Origin: Bacillus albus
Lineage (GTDB): Bacteria; Bacillota; Bacilli; Bacillales; Bacillaceae_G
DNA length: 64,000 nucleotides
Direction: 5' to 3'
Assembly: GCF_001884185.1 (NCBI RefSeq)
Contig: NZ_MAOE01000037.1
Coordinates: 186,001 to 250,000, forward strand
The notes under the pieces were generated by a model, which saw only the letters and a list, made by a program, of their open reading frames with translations, had not been told where the DNA came from and searched no databases. This document shows positions 15,221 through 24,882 of the stretch, one piece after another (position 1 is the first letter of the stretch; every line of letters begins with the position of its first letter). The position numbers and the translations under genes are program-made.

Positions 15221-15249
15221 ATATTATCACATTGTTTCCAATGTGTAAA
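15221..15249 (-). promoter_or_regulatory. Promoter of the tandem RNAs with an internal palindrome
   Basis: TTTACA (15249-15244), 17 nt and TAATAT (15226-15221) form a promoter on the minus strand. Its spacer and -35 overlap a perfect inverted repeat, CACATTG-n4-CAATGTG (15228-15245), which looks like an operator. Confidence 0.6.
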
Positions 15250-15320
15250 ATACAAAGTTTTTCGAGCAATTTCTTGCTTGTGACCTTATTTTAATACAAA
15301 TTATTTTTGCATGCAAGTGA

Positions 15321-16154
15321 TTAATCTTCTTCTTTTGCAATTTGATTTTCTGGATAAGAAATCCAATCACTCCAGCTACCTGCATACAATTTAACATTTT
15401 GGAATCCAGCTAATTTCAATGCAAGAATGTTTGGACATGCTGTAACACCAGAACCACAATATACAATTGTTTCCTTATCTTTCGCAAGATTTTGGAATCG
15501 TTCTTGTTGCTGAGCTTCATTCTTAAAGTGTCCTGATTGCAGCATTCCATCCTTCCAAAAATAGTTTACTGCGGTTGGAATATGTCCTGCTTTTGGATCA
15601 ACAAGTTCCTCTACACCAGCATAACGTTTTGGCTCTCTAGAATCAATTAACGTAACATCTGCACCTGTATGAATATTCTCTCTGACCGTTTCCATCGTTA
15701 CAAGCATATGACCTTGTACATTTGCTTTGAATGCCTTTCGTTTAACAACAGGAATTTCCTTTGTTACCGGTAGTCCATTCTCTTTCCAAGCTGGAAATCC
15801 GCCATCTAATATATATACTTTCTCATGGCCTACATAGTTTAATAACCACCAGAGACGAGAAGCATTTGCACCCGCTTCACTGTCATATGCAATTACTGTC
15901 GTATGTTCATCAATACCAGCTCGCGAAAGCTTGTCTGCAAACTCCTCAATATTTGGCAACGGGTGGCGGCCACCGTGTTCTGTTATAGGACTTGATAAAT
16001 CTAAATTCAAATCAAAATATACTGCATGAGGAATATGTTCTTCCTCATACTTTTCTCTCCCCCAATTAGGATTCGCTAAATCAAAACGACAATCGATTAT
16101 ACGGACGTTCTCATCTTCTATATGCTCACGTAACCATTCGACTGTAACTATCAT
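15321..16154 (-). CDS. Sulfurtransferase (two-domain rhodanese, 3-mercaptopyruvate type)
   Basis: The 277-residue protein has two rhodanese domains. The first is inactive in the usual way (CRFDL near residue 21 and AYDSEAGANASR at the pseudo-active loop). The second carries the catalytic cysteine in YCGSGVTAC near residue 230. CGSGVTAC is the loop typical of 3-mercaptopyruvate sulfurtransferases, whereas classical rhodaneses have CRKGVT. It moves sulfane sulfur to cyanide, thiols or acceptor proteins in the cytoplasm. It lies directly downstream of the ypbS-like gene and probably shares its transcript. Confidence 0.9.
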   Translation of the reverse strand: MIVTVEWLREHIEDENVRIIDCRFDLANPNWGREKYEEEHIPHAVYFDLNLDLSSPITEHGGRHPLPNIEEFADKLSRAGIDEHTTVIAYDSEAGANASRLWWLLNYVGHEKVYILDGGFPAWKENGLPVTKEIPVVKRKAFKANVQGHMLVTMETVRENIHTGADVTLIDSREPKRYAGVEELVDPKAGHIPTAVNYFWKDGMLQSGHFKNEAQQQERFQNLAKDKETIVYCGSGVTACPNILALKLAGFQNVKLYAGSWSDWISYPENQIAKEED

Positions 16155-16156
16155 CT

Positions 16157-16429
16157 TTAACGACCTTCTTTCTCTTTCAAACGACTTACATACTCCATAA
16201 CCATTTCTTCTGTAACATATTTACGCTCCAAGGTAACACCATTTTTTGCAAGATCATTAATTTGCTTTGTTACAACGTTAATGACATCAACCGAAAATTC
16301 TTTCCCATTTGACGCAAGAGATACGGCGGCTTCAATAGCTGCTTCACGCTGCGCATCTAATTGTAAACATGCTTTTACACTTTCATTTTGTTTACGAGAA
16401 TGTGCTGTAATTGCTTTATGTACTTCCAT
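16157..16429 (-). CDS. ypbS: YpbS-like protein (DUF2533)
   Basis: The 90-residue protein starts MEVHKAITAHSRKQN and is predicted to be almost all helix, with no signal or membrane segment. It matches the small DUF2533 family, which includes B. subtilis YpbS, and it lies near dynA (ypbR) as there. GGGGG lies 8 nt before the ATG. It is followed 2 bases after its stop by the sulfurtransferase gene. The function is unknown. Confidence 0.75.
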   Translation of the reverse strand: MEVHKAITAHSRKQNESVKACLQLDAQREAAIEAAVSLASNGKEFSVDVINVVTKQINDLAKNGVTLERKYVTEEMVMEYVSRLKEKEGR

Positions 16430-16450
16430 CTTCTCTTCCCCCTAAATAAG

Positions 16451-16918
16451 TTATACGTTCTGATTCAATTCCATTGCAAGCCGAATCATATCACGGCATA
16501 CAATCCCATTTTCAATAATCTCTTCTTCATAATGCTTCGAAAAGTAATCAAAATCAATAGAAAAAATACGAAATCCACATTTTTGATATAAAGCAAGTTG
16601 TGAAACACTAGAATTGCCTGTACCAACTTCAAGTTTTGACATACCATATCCTTTAGCGGTTTCTATGGCATGACTTAATAGCTTCTTTCCAATCCCTTTT
16701 CCTTGCAAATGCTCTACAACCGCAATATTCATAATTTCCATCGTCTTCGGCCTTGTTTCCAAAAGAACATATACACCGATAACTCTCCCCTCTTGCTTAG
16801 CTACATATGTTTTCCCTCTTTGTACATATGTATCAATTTGCCCCTCACTTGGATCAGCAAGCAATAATAAAGGTTTCGGTATCGCTTCTTTCGAAATAGG
16901 TTCTATTACTACACTCAT
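16451..16918 (-). CDS. GNAT-family N-acetyltransferase
   Basis: The 155-residue protein has the acetyl-CoA binding motif A in VVEHLQGKGIGKKLLSHAIE (residues about 68-87, Q/RxxGxG/A pattern) and a typical NSSVSQLALYQKCGFR motif B. It transfers an acetyl group to an amine or N-terminus; the substrate cannot be deduced. AGGGG precedes the ATG. It is the first gene of a run with ypbS and the sulfurtransferase gene and is divergent from the small plus-strand gene at 16991. Confidence 0.88.
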   Translation of the reverse strand: MSVVIEPISKEAIPKPLLLLADPSEGQIDTYVQRGKTYVAKQEGRVIGVYVLLETRPKTMEIMNIAVVEHLQGKGIGKKLLSHAIETAKGYGMSKLEVGTGNSSVSQLALYQKCGFRIFSIDFDYFSKHYEEEIIENGIVCRDMIRLAMELNQNV

Positions 16919-16990
16919 AAAAAATTCCCCTTTCTCTATTGTTCTAAACCCTCCTTGTCTACCATAAGTAATAGAAAGGAGGGATTCATC

Positions 16991-17245
16991 ATGGACAACA
17001 ATGAGAAAAAATGCAACGTCATCTCTATTGATGGAAAGAAGAAGAAAAGCGACACGTATTCCTATCCAAAATTAGTAGTAGAAAACAAAACATATGAATT
17101 TTCTTCATTCGTCTTATGCGGTGAAACACCAGACGGCAGACGACTCGTTCTTACTCATATGATTTCTACCGATGAATTTGCTGGGTTTGTCAAATCTTTA
17201 GATACAGTACTGCAAAAGAAAATTGAACGAATCTTTTTCTCATAA
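16991..17245 (+). CDS. Hypothetical protein, 84 aa
   Basis: The frame starts at an ATG with GGAGGG 7 nt upstream; a longer frame to 16955 would run through the Shine-Dalgarno site. The product is small and soluble, with a lysine-rich N-terminal part (IDGKKKKSD), then a beta-rich core with VLCGETPDGRRLVLTH. It converges on the end of dynA, 3 bases away. I do not recognise a family. The base composition and strong ribosome site suggest a real gene. Confidence 0.7.
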   Translation: MDNNEKKCNVISIDGKKKKSDTYSYPKLVVENKTYEFSSFVLCGETPDGRRLVLTHMISTDEFAGFVKSLDTVLQKKIERIFFS

Positions 17246-17248
17246 CGT

Positions 17249-20200
17249 CTACATCACATACATTTCTTTTTCAATCTCTACTAACTGCTTTTGCAATTGT
17301 TCTTTACTTTGTTCATATAGTGATACATCAATCGTTTCAGCCAATGCAAATAATACACTTTCATAATAGTTCATCACATCTTGCTGCATCACTTTTTGGA
17401 ATAAGTTCCATTTCAAATCCCATTCTTGCTTATAATGATGAACAAATAATTCTTTTTCATCAGCTACATAGTTTGATACGAATGGCTCCAATACAATTTT
17501 AGCCTCGTCTTGCATGAAGGCTTTATCATTTTTTTCAAAAAAGCTTTTTTCATTTTTGAAATGTGCCAATGCTTTTTTGAAATCTTTTATTTCCACTGAA
17601 GGGAACGGTTCTTTATGTGTAATATCTTTATATTCATATTCCACTGTTCCATTCATAGAAATTAACTCATTTTCTACTCTACAGTTCACCACAATTTCAT
17701 TCTTTGCACGCTTCATCGCTTCATCTATCCATTTTTCAAGGCGTAATGATGTCGCACGCATTTCTTGTAATAAATCATGTTGAATAAATGCTACTAATTC
17801 CATAACGCACTGTTGCAACTGCACTTTTACATTTCCATCCGTTCGAAGCGATGCTGGATTAATAAATTCAGTAAACACATCGTTATAGCGTAGGAACAGA
17901 CGCTGTTGTACGTAATAAAGCAATTCTTTCACTTCATTTTGCATCGCCTGCTCTTCAGCAAGCACACTATATGATGAAATAATATGAAGTAGTTGATCAC
18001 GCTCTGCTTCATATTTTTTCGTTTGCTTCTCTTTCTCTTCATTCCCCTGCTTTGCACCATTTATCATATTTAATAAAAGCTGATCTGCTCCTTGCAATGC
18101 ACCATATAAAGCATGAACAGATACGAGCATTAAATCTCTCATCATAAAGGATGTAAATGATTCCTCAAACTTAGCAACCCCAGAATTTTGTAAAATACCG
18201 TATTTCTCTTTTTCAATATTTTTTCCTTGTTTCTCTTCAAGCGCACATAAACTTGAAATTGCAAATAAACGCGGGTTTCTAATACCGTATTGCAATAGCT
18301 GGTCTGCGATATACCCTTTTACCATTTCAAGCTCTTCTTCAGACTCTGCTAAATCGGCCGCATTAATTAAGAAGAACATTTTATCCAGAGCAAACGTATC
18401 CTTTACACGACCAAGCTGGATTAAGAATTCACGGTCAGCACGAGAAAACACATGATTATAATATGTTACAAATAAAATTGCGTCTGCATTCTTTATATAC
18501 TGGAACGCTACGTCTGTATGGCGAGCGTTAATAGAATCCGCTCCAGGTGTGTCTACAAGCGCTACACCCTGCCTTGTTAATGCACAATCATAATAAAGCT
18601 CCATATACTCAACAAAACACGATTTTTCTTCATTCGCTACATAATCCGAAAACTCTTCTAATGTAACTTGTACTTGCTCTCCTAAATGAGCAGAAACCGT
18701 ATCATACCCTTTTTGTACTGCTCGTAAAAAGCTAAATGTTGTTTTTTGCTTCCCAGTTGGTGAAGGATATTTCATAACTTTATCAATTTGTGCTAACGCT
18801 TCAGCTAACGTAGTAATCTCATAATGAAATAGCTTATAAACAGCTTTCATATCTTCTAATAGAGCTTGCTTTGATTTAAATTGAACCATTACTGTTCCGT
18901 GTGGTTTTTCCTCTGTAACCGGCAAAATTTGATTAATCGTTGCAGTCGTCGGATTTGGTGATACAGGAAGTACCTTCTCACCAAGCAACGCATTGGCAAA
19001 TGATGATTTCCCGGCACTAAAAGCTCCGAATAACGCTACTGTAAATTGTTTCGTTTCCACACGACGCCTTTTTTCTATTACCTCTTGCTGTACGTGCTTT
19101 AGCGCCGGTAATGGCTCTAATATCGTTTCAGCTTTCTTCACTTTCTCTAATATGCGCTGAATATTTAAAGCTGCCGTTCCTTTTATCTCTTCCTCATGAG
19201 CCACTACGTTATCATTTACAACTTCTTGCTCTTGTAGTGTGAATTTCTCACTAACAATTTGTTTCTTACTTTGTAATATCTCTTCTATTTGCAATCCTTC
19301 TGGTGTAGCAACACGCTCATGCCAAACATTTTGCAAATAACTTTCATATGTCTCCAAATTGTTACTGTATTGCAATTTCGTTTCTTTTGCCGTTTGCAAC
19401 ATCGCATATTTTTCAATCTCTTCTTCAATGCGAGCAACTGCTTCCTTCACCTTTTGCTTTAAAACGACTGCACTTTTATCAAAAATTTGCTGTGCTTTTG
19501 TAAAATAACGTTTCTTCAGTTCATTCGCTACATCCGCTGTATAAAGAAGTAAGTAATCACCTGTGAAACCTGCCCCTTGTTTAATAACTTCAGCCAACAT
19601 TTCTGGCCTAAAAGCAATCTCTAAAGCATATATGTCTTTCCCAAGTTCCTCTGTAAACAATCCTTCTTCTTTTAAAAAGGCAACAATAAACTCTTTCACA
19701 TGAAAATCAAGTTGCGTTTCAACAGTCTTTTGCAAAGCAAAATAAAAAGCATCTAAACGTCTCTGTTTTTCTTGCTCCGTCTTTCCTTTCGCAAATAGCA
19801 AACCAACCTTAAACTTTGTTAATTTCGTTTCTAAATACGCATTTGCCAACTCTCTCATTTCAAATGGCATTAAATACGCGTTATCTAATATAGCTTGTAA
19901 GCCTTTTATAAATTCGTTTCTCACATGAGACTCTTTACTAGCCTCGCGATGTTTCGTTTCCGTTAGCTCTTCTTTCTTTTCAACTATCTCTGAAATGGAA
20001 AGCGGTGATGCTAACTCTTCCTCATATTTCAAAAGAGCTTTTTCATTTTCGGAAAGAATAAACGAGAAATGTTCCCCCATTAAATATTCTGTTTCTCTCT
20101 CCATTCCATCTCTTACATACTGCTCTTTTTCTTTCATAATAGAAGTAATTAACGTTTCTAAGCTTCCAATTTCATTATGTGGATGGTTCATCATTCGTAA

Positions 20201-20908
20201 TGACGTATAATACACTCCATCTACTTCAATGTCCCAATTCGAGAACGATTGTTTTACACTATCTTTATAATTTTCAAACGATAATTCGTTTTCTTTATGT
20301 TTATCTATTTGATTTACAACGAGATAAACCGTTTTATTACGTTGTTTCAATTCTTTAACAAATTGCAAATTCACTTCCGATTGGACGTGATTATAATCCA
20401 TCATATAAAAAATTACGTCTGCTAGATGCAGCGTTGATTCTGTCGCTAGTTGATGGGCATCATCTGTTGAATCAATCCCTGGTGTATCAACTAACATAAC
20501 ACCTTCAGGAATTGGCGCATCATTCCGATAAATGTGAACACCAATTACCTCATCACCATCTTTACAAATTTGTTTTAATTCTGCAGCTGAATATGCACCG
20601 TCATACTCGTACTGTTCTCCAGATTTAACTGTTACAACAACACGATCCATTCCTTTTTCAATTTTGACAACGTTAGCGCTTGTCGGAATCGGGCTTGTTG
20701 GTAATAACTGCGCTTTATATAGATGATTCATCATCGTTGATTTCCCTGCCGAGAAGTGACCGCAGAACGCGATCATAAGTTGCTCTTGTTTATACTTTTG
20801 AATCACCTCAAACAACTTTACACTATTCTCTGCATCGCCGTGTTTTTGCCACTCTTCATAAAAACAAACAAGTTTTTTCATACCGTTTGTCTGTACTATG
20901 TTTGTCAT
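17249..20908 (-). CDS. dynA: Bacterial dynamin-like protein DynA (fused double dynamin)
   Basis: The 1219-residue protein consists of two dynamin units in one chain. The first GTPase has GHFSAGKST at residues 50-58, DTPGIDS near 140 and NQID near 190. The second has GAFSAGKSS near 630, DTPGADS near 790 and NAAD near 850. Helical stalk regions follow each. This is the arrangement of B. subtilis DynA (YpbR), which tethers and fuses membranes and helps cells survive phage and pore damage. An AGGGG site lies 9 nt before the ATG and adjoins the end of a bcr1-like repeat. It probably acts at the inner face of the cytoplasmic membrane. Confidence 0.95.
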   Translation of the reverse strand: MTNIVQTNGMKKLVCFYEEWQKHGDAENSVKLFEVIQKYKQEQLMIAFCGHFSAGKSTMMNHLYKAQLLPTSPIPTSANVVKIEKGMDRVVVTVKSGEQYEYDGAYSAAELKQICKDGDEVIGVHIYRNDAPIPEGVMLVDTPGIDSTDDAHQLATESTLHLADVIFYMMDYNHVQSEVNLQFVKELKQRNKTVYLVVNQIDKHKENELSFENYKDSVKQSFSNWDIEVDGVYYTSLRMMNHPHNEIGSLETLITSIMKEKEQYVRDGMERETEYLMGEHFSFILSENEKALLKYEEELASPLSISEIVEKKEELTETKHREASKESHVRNEFIKGLQAILDNAYLMPFEMRELANAYLETKLTKFKVGLLFAKGKTEQEKQRRLDAFYFALQKTVETQLDFHVKEFIVAFLKEEGLFTEELGKDIYALEIAFRPEMLAEVIKQGAGFTGDYLLLYTADVANELKKRYFTKAQQIFDKSAVVLKQKVKEAVARIEEEIEKYAMLQTAKETKLQYSNNLETYESYLQNVWHERVATPEGLQIEEILQSKKQIVSEKFTLQEQEVVNDNVVAHEEEIKGTAALNIQRILEKVKKAETILEPLPALKHVQQEVIEKRRRVETKQFTVALFGAFSAGKSSFANALLGEKVLPVSPNPTTATINQILPVTEEKPHGTVMVQFKSKQALLEDMKAVYKLFHYEITTLAEALAQIDKVMKYPSPTGKQKTTFSFLRAVQKGYDTVSAHLGEQVQVTLEEFSDYVANEEKSCFVEYMELYYDCALTRQGVALVDTPGADSINARHTDVAFQYIKNADAILFVTYYNHVFSRADREFLIQLGRVKDTFALDKMFFLINAADLAESEEELEMVKGYIADQLLQYGIRNPRLFAISSLCALEEKQGKNIEKEKYGILQNSGVAKFEESFTSFMMRDLMLVSVHALYGALQGADQLLLNMINGAKQGNEEKEKQTKKYEAERDQLLHIISSYSVLAEEQAMQNEVKELLYYVQQRLFLRYNDVFTEFINPASLRTDGNVKVQLQQCVMELVAFIQHDLLQEMRATSLRLEKWIDEAMKRAKNEIVVNCRVENELISMNGTVEYEYKDITHKEPFPSVEIKDFKKALAHFKNEKSFFEKNDKAFMQDEAKIVLEPFVSNYVADEKELFVHHYKQEWDLKWNLFQKVMQQDVMNYYESVLFALAETIDVSLYEQSKEQLQKQLVEIEKEMYVM

Positions 20909-20921
20909 CCCCTTGTTCCCC

Positions 20922-21013
20922 TTTATCCAAGATGTATATACTTTTCCCCGCTATTTGCGAGTTCGTAATCATCAGGAAATACATCCCCTCATTGATTACA
21001 GTTTCACTTTACT
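20922..21013 (-). repeat. Diverged bcr1-like repeat in the dynA leader, copy 5
   Basis: On the minus strand the segment starts AGTAAAGTGAAACTGTAATC and ends GGATAAA, the two ends of the bcr1-like elements. The first stem is kept only as TAATCA/TGATTA, and the second is short. The end lies next to the dynA ribosome binding site. Confidence 0.45.
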
Positions 21014-21044
21014 ATCATACTAAATTTTCAGCATATTCTCATTA

Positions 21045-21092
21045 AAAATAAAAAATCCCTTTCATTCTTTTTACAAATGAAAGGGATTTTAT
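21045..21092 (-). terminator. Terminator of the Fur-type small membrane peptide gene
   Basis: AATCCCTTTCAT pairs with ATGAAAGGGATT, with T runs on both sides. It follows the small ORF at 21103-21189 by about 10 bases on the minus strand. Confidence 0.75.
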
Positions 21093-21102
21093 GTCATATC
21101 AC

Positions 21103-21189
21103 TCATTTTGCTGTTCCTACTCCATTTAAAACATACTTTGCAATAACTGCATATACAGCGACTGTACCTGCTACTAATGCATATACCAT
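21103..21189 (-). CDS. Small single-span membrane peptide, 28 aa, Fur-type promoter
   Basis: The ORF encodes a peptide starting MVYALVAGTVAVYAVIAKY, a single hydrophobic helix with a short polar C-terminus. A GGTTGGTG site lies 7 nt before the ATG; the frame can be extended upstream to other starts, but these lie in the operator. It has a good sigma-A promoter overlapped by two Fur-like sites and is followed by a strong terminator, so it forms a complete small transcription unit. I do not recognise a family. A role in metal homeostasis is inferred from the operator only. Confidence 0.6.
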   Translation of the reverse strand: MVYALVAGTVAVYAVIAKYVLNGVGTAK

Positions 21190-21209
21190 ACTGATGCACC
21201 AACCTTTTT

Positions 21210-21265
21210 TGATAATGATTATCACTTTTAAATACATTTTATCATTAAAGAGAATCATTATCAAC
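21210..21265 (-). promoter_or_regulatory. Sigma-A promoter with two Fur-like boxes
   Basis: TTGATA (21264-21259), 17 nt and TAAAAT (21241-21236) form the promoter on the minus strand. A near-perfect Fur box TGATAATCATTATCA covers 21224-21210, at the start of the transcript. A second GATAATGATTCTC half-site (21263-21251) overlaps the -35. Confidence 0.7.
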
Positions 21266-21457
21266 AATTTTCATAAAGAAAGCCCCTTATAAGAAGGAGC
21301 TTCACTGCCTGTTTTGAAAAAGGGTAAAACTTGTTGTGCACTCTTATTATATCTCATCTTACATAACTTAATAGTTAAAAAAAATGGAAATCCACCCTAT
21401 ACCCTCCATCTTACATTTTGTATAATAAAAGGGAATTACTTAACAAGGAGGAAAATA

Positions 21458-22621
21458 ATGACACAAAATATTACACAAGGCGAGAGGATACACTCCATCG
21501 ATATTATTAGAGGAATAGCTGTATTAGGTATTTTTCTTGTGAACTGGCCTGTTATCGCCGGGATTGACTCACGTGATATTTCAGGGATTTACGAAGGGAT
21601 AGACAGCTACATTCGCCTATTTTACGATATGTTTATTCAAACAAAGTTTTATACTATCTTTTCGTTTTTATTCGGCCTAGGCTTTTACATTTTTATGACT
21701 CGTGCTGAAGCGAAAACAAATCGACCAAAAACTTTATTTGTTCGTCGCTTACTTATTTTATTATTATTCGGTTTCTTACATTACGTTCTTTTATGGGACG
21801 GAGACATTTTACATAGTTATGCAATCGCTGGATTTTTCTTATTTTTATTTTATAAGAGCAAGCCACGTACTATTTTAATATGGTCAATTGTACTATTAAG
21901 TTTCATGCAATTGTTCACATTATTAGGTTCCCTTCTCATGCTATTAGTGCCGGTAGATGAACTAGGTCTCTCCACCGCAATTATGCCGTTAGAAAATTGG
22001 AGCTTACAAATTACAGACAGGTTCCATTCTTTCTATTCTGAAGCAATAAGTAACAGCCTTATTATGCTCCCTGAAACACTCGGATTGTTTTTACTAGGAT
22101 TATATGCTGGTAAAAAAGACATTTTCCGCCGTGCTAAAGAATTAGATCCAAAGCTTAGAAAATGGCAAATCATTATGTTCATTTTAACATTACCGATGTG
22201 GTTTATTATGGTTTATTTCTTTATGAACAATCAACCATACACACCCTTTTCACTTATGGGTATTACGATGATAAGTGGAAAAACATTATTCATATTCTAC
22301 ATTGTCACGCTTATGCGTTTATTACAAAAAGAAAAATGGCAAACATTATTACGTCCATTCCAATACGTTGGTCGAATGGCATTAACAAATTACATCTCGC
22401 ATACAATTGTTACGTTACTTGTATTCGGACTATTGTTCAAAAATAATTATCTTGCTCCATTATGGGTAGGACCACTATTCTGCATCGGTTTCTACACGTT
22501 GCAAATCTTTATTAGCCGCTGGTGGCTATCACGTTATCAATACGGGCCACTTGAATATATATGGCGCCTTGGTACGTACGGGAAAATGATGCCACTTAAA
22601 AAGAAAAGCAAGGTCTCATAA
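21458..22621 (+). CDS. DUF418 (YeiB-like) membrane protein
   Basis: The 387-residue protein begins with ERIHSIDIIRGIAVLGIFLVN, the typical start of DUF418/DUF1624 proteins, and has about nine to ten membrane helices. The DUF418 domain is at the C-terminus (GRMALTNYISHTIV and the PLEYIWR end). AAGGAGG lies 7 nt before the chosen ATG; an in-frame extension upstream crosses the promoter area (TATAAT at 21421) and is not real. Function is unknown; family members are often thought to be transporters. It stands alone and converges on pbuX. Confidence 0.88.
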   Translation: MTQNITQGERIHSIDIIRGIAVLGIFLVNWPVIAGIDSRDISGIYEGIDSYIRLFYDMFIQTKFYTIFSFLFGLGFYIFMTRAEAKTNRPKTLFVRRLLILLLFGFLHYVLLWDGDILHSYAIAGFFLFLFYKSKPRTILIWSIVLLSFMQLFTLLGSLLMLLVPVDELGLSTAIMPLENWSLQITDRFHSFYSEAISNSLIMLPETLGLFLLGLYAGKKDIFRRAKELDPKLRKWQIIMFILTLPMWFIMVYFFMNNQPYTPFSLMGITMISGKTLFIFYIVTLMRLLQKEKWQTLLRPFQYVGRMALTNYISHTIVTLLVFGLLFKNNYLAPLWVGPLFCIGFYTLQIFISRWWLSRYQYGPLEYIWRLGTYGKMMPLKKKSKVS

Positions 22622-22640
22622 CGAGACCTTGCTTTTTTTA
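22608..22640. terminator. Bidirectional terminator between the DUF418 gene and pbuX
   Basis: AGCAAGGTCTC and GAGACCTTGCT form a perfect 11-bp stem with a T run on the plus strand and A/T-rich flanks on the minus strand. Confidence 0.85.
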
Positions 22641-23960
22641 CGCTTCTCTTACCGCACTTTGCATAGCAACTGGCTCTTCTTTTACTTTCACTTTACGCTG
22701 TGGCACCATATTAAATACGATATTTAAAAGTACTGCTGACGCACTTCCAAGTACAATTCCGTTATCTGTTAAAATACGAATATTTTCAGGAAGTTGTGAG
22801 AATAAAGTAGGAACGACTGTAACTCCAAGTCCGATTCCGACAGAGCATGCAACGATTAATAAGTTTTCTTGTTTACCAAAATCAACGCTACTTAACATTT
22901 TAATACCATATGCCATTACCATACCGAACATTGCTAACATCGCACCGCCAAGTACTGATTTTGGGATAATAGTTGTAATAGCTGCGATTTTCGGAATGAA
23001 CCCAAGGACGATTAACATACCACCACAAGTATAAATAATAACGCGATTTCTTACTCCAGTTAATTGAACAAGTCCTACGTTTTGAGAGTATGTTGTATAT
23101 GGAAATGCGTTAAAAATACCACCTAACACCATCGCCAATCCTTCTGCGCGATAGCCTTTTGTTAATTCTTTTTCACCGATCTTTTTATTGCAAATATCAG
23201 ATAACGCAAAGTATACACCTGTTGCTTCTACAATCCCTACGCAAGCAACAAGAACCATCGTAATAATTGGCGTTAATTCAAATGTTGGTGTACCGAAGTA
23301 AAACGGCTGAATACTGTGGAACCAATCCGCTTCTCCAACTGCTTGCAAGCTTACTTTCCCCATAAATGCTGCAACGATTGTACCGAACAATAGACCTAGT
23401 AAAATAGAGATTGAACGAATAAATCCGTCAAAGAAACGATACATAATGATAATAAATAGTAACACACCAAATGCTAATGCTAAATTTTCAAGACTACCGA
23501 AATCCTTACTTCCTACTCCACCAGCCATATCATTAATAGCGGCAGGAACAAGTGTAACTCCAATTACTGTAACGACAGATCCTGTTACAACAGGTGGAAA
23601 CAGTTTTACAAGCTTTCCAAATAATTTCGCAAAAATAACAACGAATAACCCGGCAGCAATAATTGCTCCATAAATAGAAGACACGCCGTATTGTTTCCCA
23701 ATTGCAATCATCGGCCCAACCGCTGTAAATGTACAACCAAGTACAACTGGAAGTCCAATACCGAAAAAGCGATTTGATAATGCTTGTAAAATTGTCGCAA
23801 CGCCGCACATTAATAAATCAATTGAGACTAAATACGTTAACTCTTTTTGATTTAAACCAAGTCCACCGCCCACAATAAGCGGAACGATAATTGCACCAGC
23901 ATACATAGCAAGCATATGCTGCATACCGAGCGATGCGATTTTAAATGGATGTTGCTTCAT
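22638..23960 (-). CDS. pbuX: Xanthine permease
   Basis: The 440-residue protein is a nucleobase:cation symporter-2 family member with about 12-14 membrane helices. It has the signature segment QNVGLVQLTGVRNR near residue 285 and the N-terminal GMQHMLAMYAGAIIVP. It imports xanthine, which Xpt then converts to XMP. It follows xpt by 3 bases with GGAGGTG before its ATG. The pair is controlled by the guanine riboswitch upstream of xpt, as in B. subtilis. Confidence 0.95.
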   Translation of the reverse strand: MKQHPFKIASLGMQHMLAMYAGAIIVPLIVGGGLGLNQKELTYLVSIDLLMCGVATILQALSNRFFGIGLPVVLGCTFTAVGPMIAIGKQYGVSSIYGAIIAAGLFVVIFAKLFGKLVKLFPPVVTGSVVTVIGVTLVPAAINDMAGGVGSKDFGSLENLALAFGVLLFIIIMYRFFDGFIRSISILLGLLFGTIVAAFMGKVSLQAVGEADWFHSIQPFYFGTPTFELTPIITMVLVACVGIVEATGVYFALSDICNKKIGEKELTKGYRAEGLAMVLGGIFNAFPYTTYSQNVGLVQLTGVRNRVIIYTCGGMLIVLGFIPKIAAITTIIPKSVLGGAMLAMFGMVMAYGIKMLSSVDFGKQENLLIVACSVGIGLGVTVVPTLFSQLPENIRILTDNGIVLGSASAVLLNIVFNMVPQRKVKVKEEPVAMQSAVREA

Positions 23961-23963
23961 CGT

Positions 23964-24653
<690 letters not shown>

Positions 24654-24678
24654 CTAAACAAGCAAATATATTCGTCCT

Positions 24679-24750
24679 CACTCATAGTCAAAGTATTTAC
24701 GGTACTTCGGTAGAAACTTGCAGGCCATATCCCCGCGATTATATGAGTGT
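24679..24750 (-). ncRNA. Guanine riboswitch (purine aptamer)
   Basis: The minus strand reads ACACTCATATAATCGCGGGG, then GATATGG, GTTTCTACCG, a P3 stem, and GACTATGAGTG. P1 pairs ACTCATA with TATGAGT. The loops GATATGG and CCGTAAA keep the loop-loop contacts. The cytosine in GACTATG (position 74 of the xpt aptamer) specifies guanine rather than adenine. Confidence 0.96.
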
Positions 24751-24775
24751 AGCTAACTATTTATTTTATAGATGG

Positions 24776-24804
24776 ATTATAACGCACTTTTTATACTTTG
24801 AAAA
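24776..24804 (-). promoter_or_regulatory. Promoter of the xpt-pbuX operon
   Basis: TTTTCA (24804-24799), 17 nt and TATAAT (24781-24776) form a sigma-A promoter 25 nt before the aptamer. About 45 nt further upstream CTCGAACGAA resembles half of a PurR box; this last point is weak. Confidence 0.6.
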
Positions 24805-24882
24805 GCATTTATTAACAAAACACGTACAAATTTTATAAAAACATCATTTTCGTTCGAGTTTTGTAAACTCTTACATATTATT

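Noticed and set aside
21314-21457. N-terminal extension of the DUF418 protein
   Set aside because: The region holds a TATAAT and the Shine-Dalgarno site of the downstream ATG, and the extension does not resemble the family.
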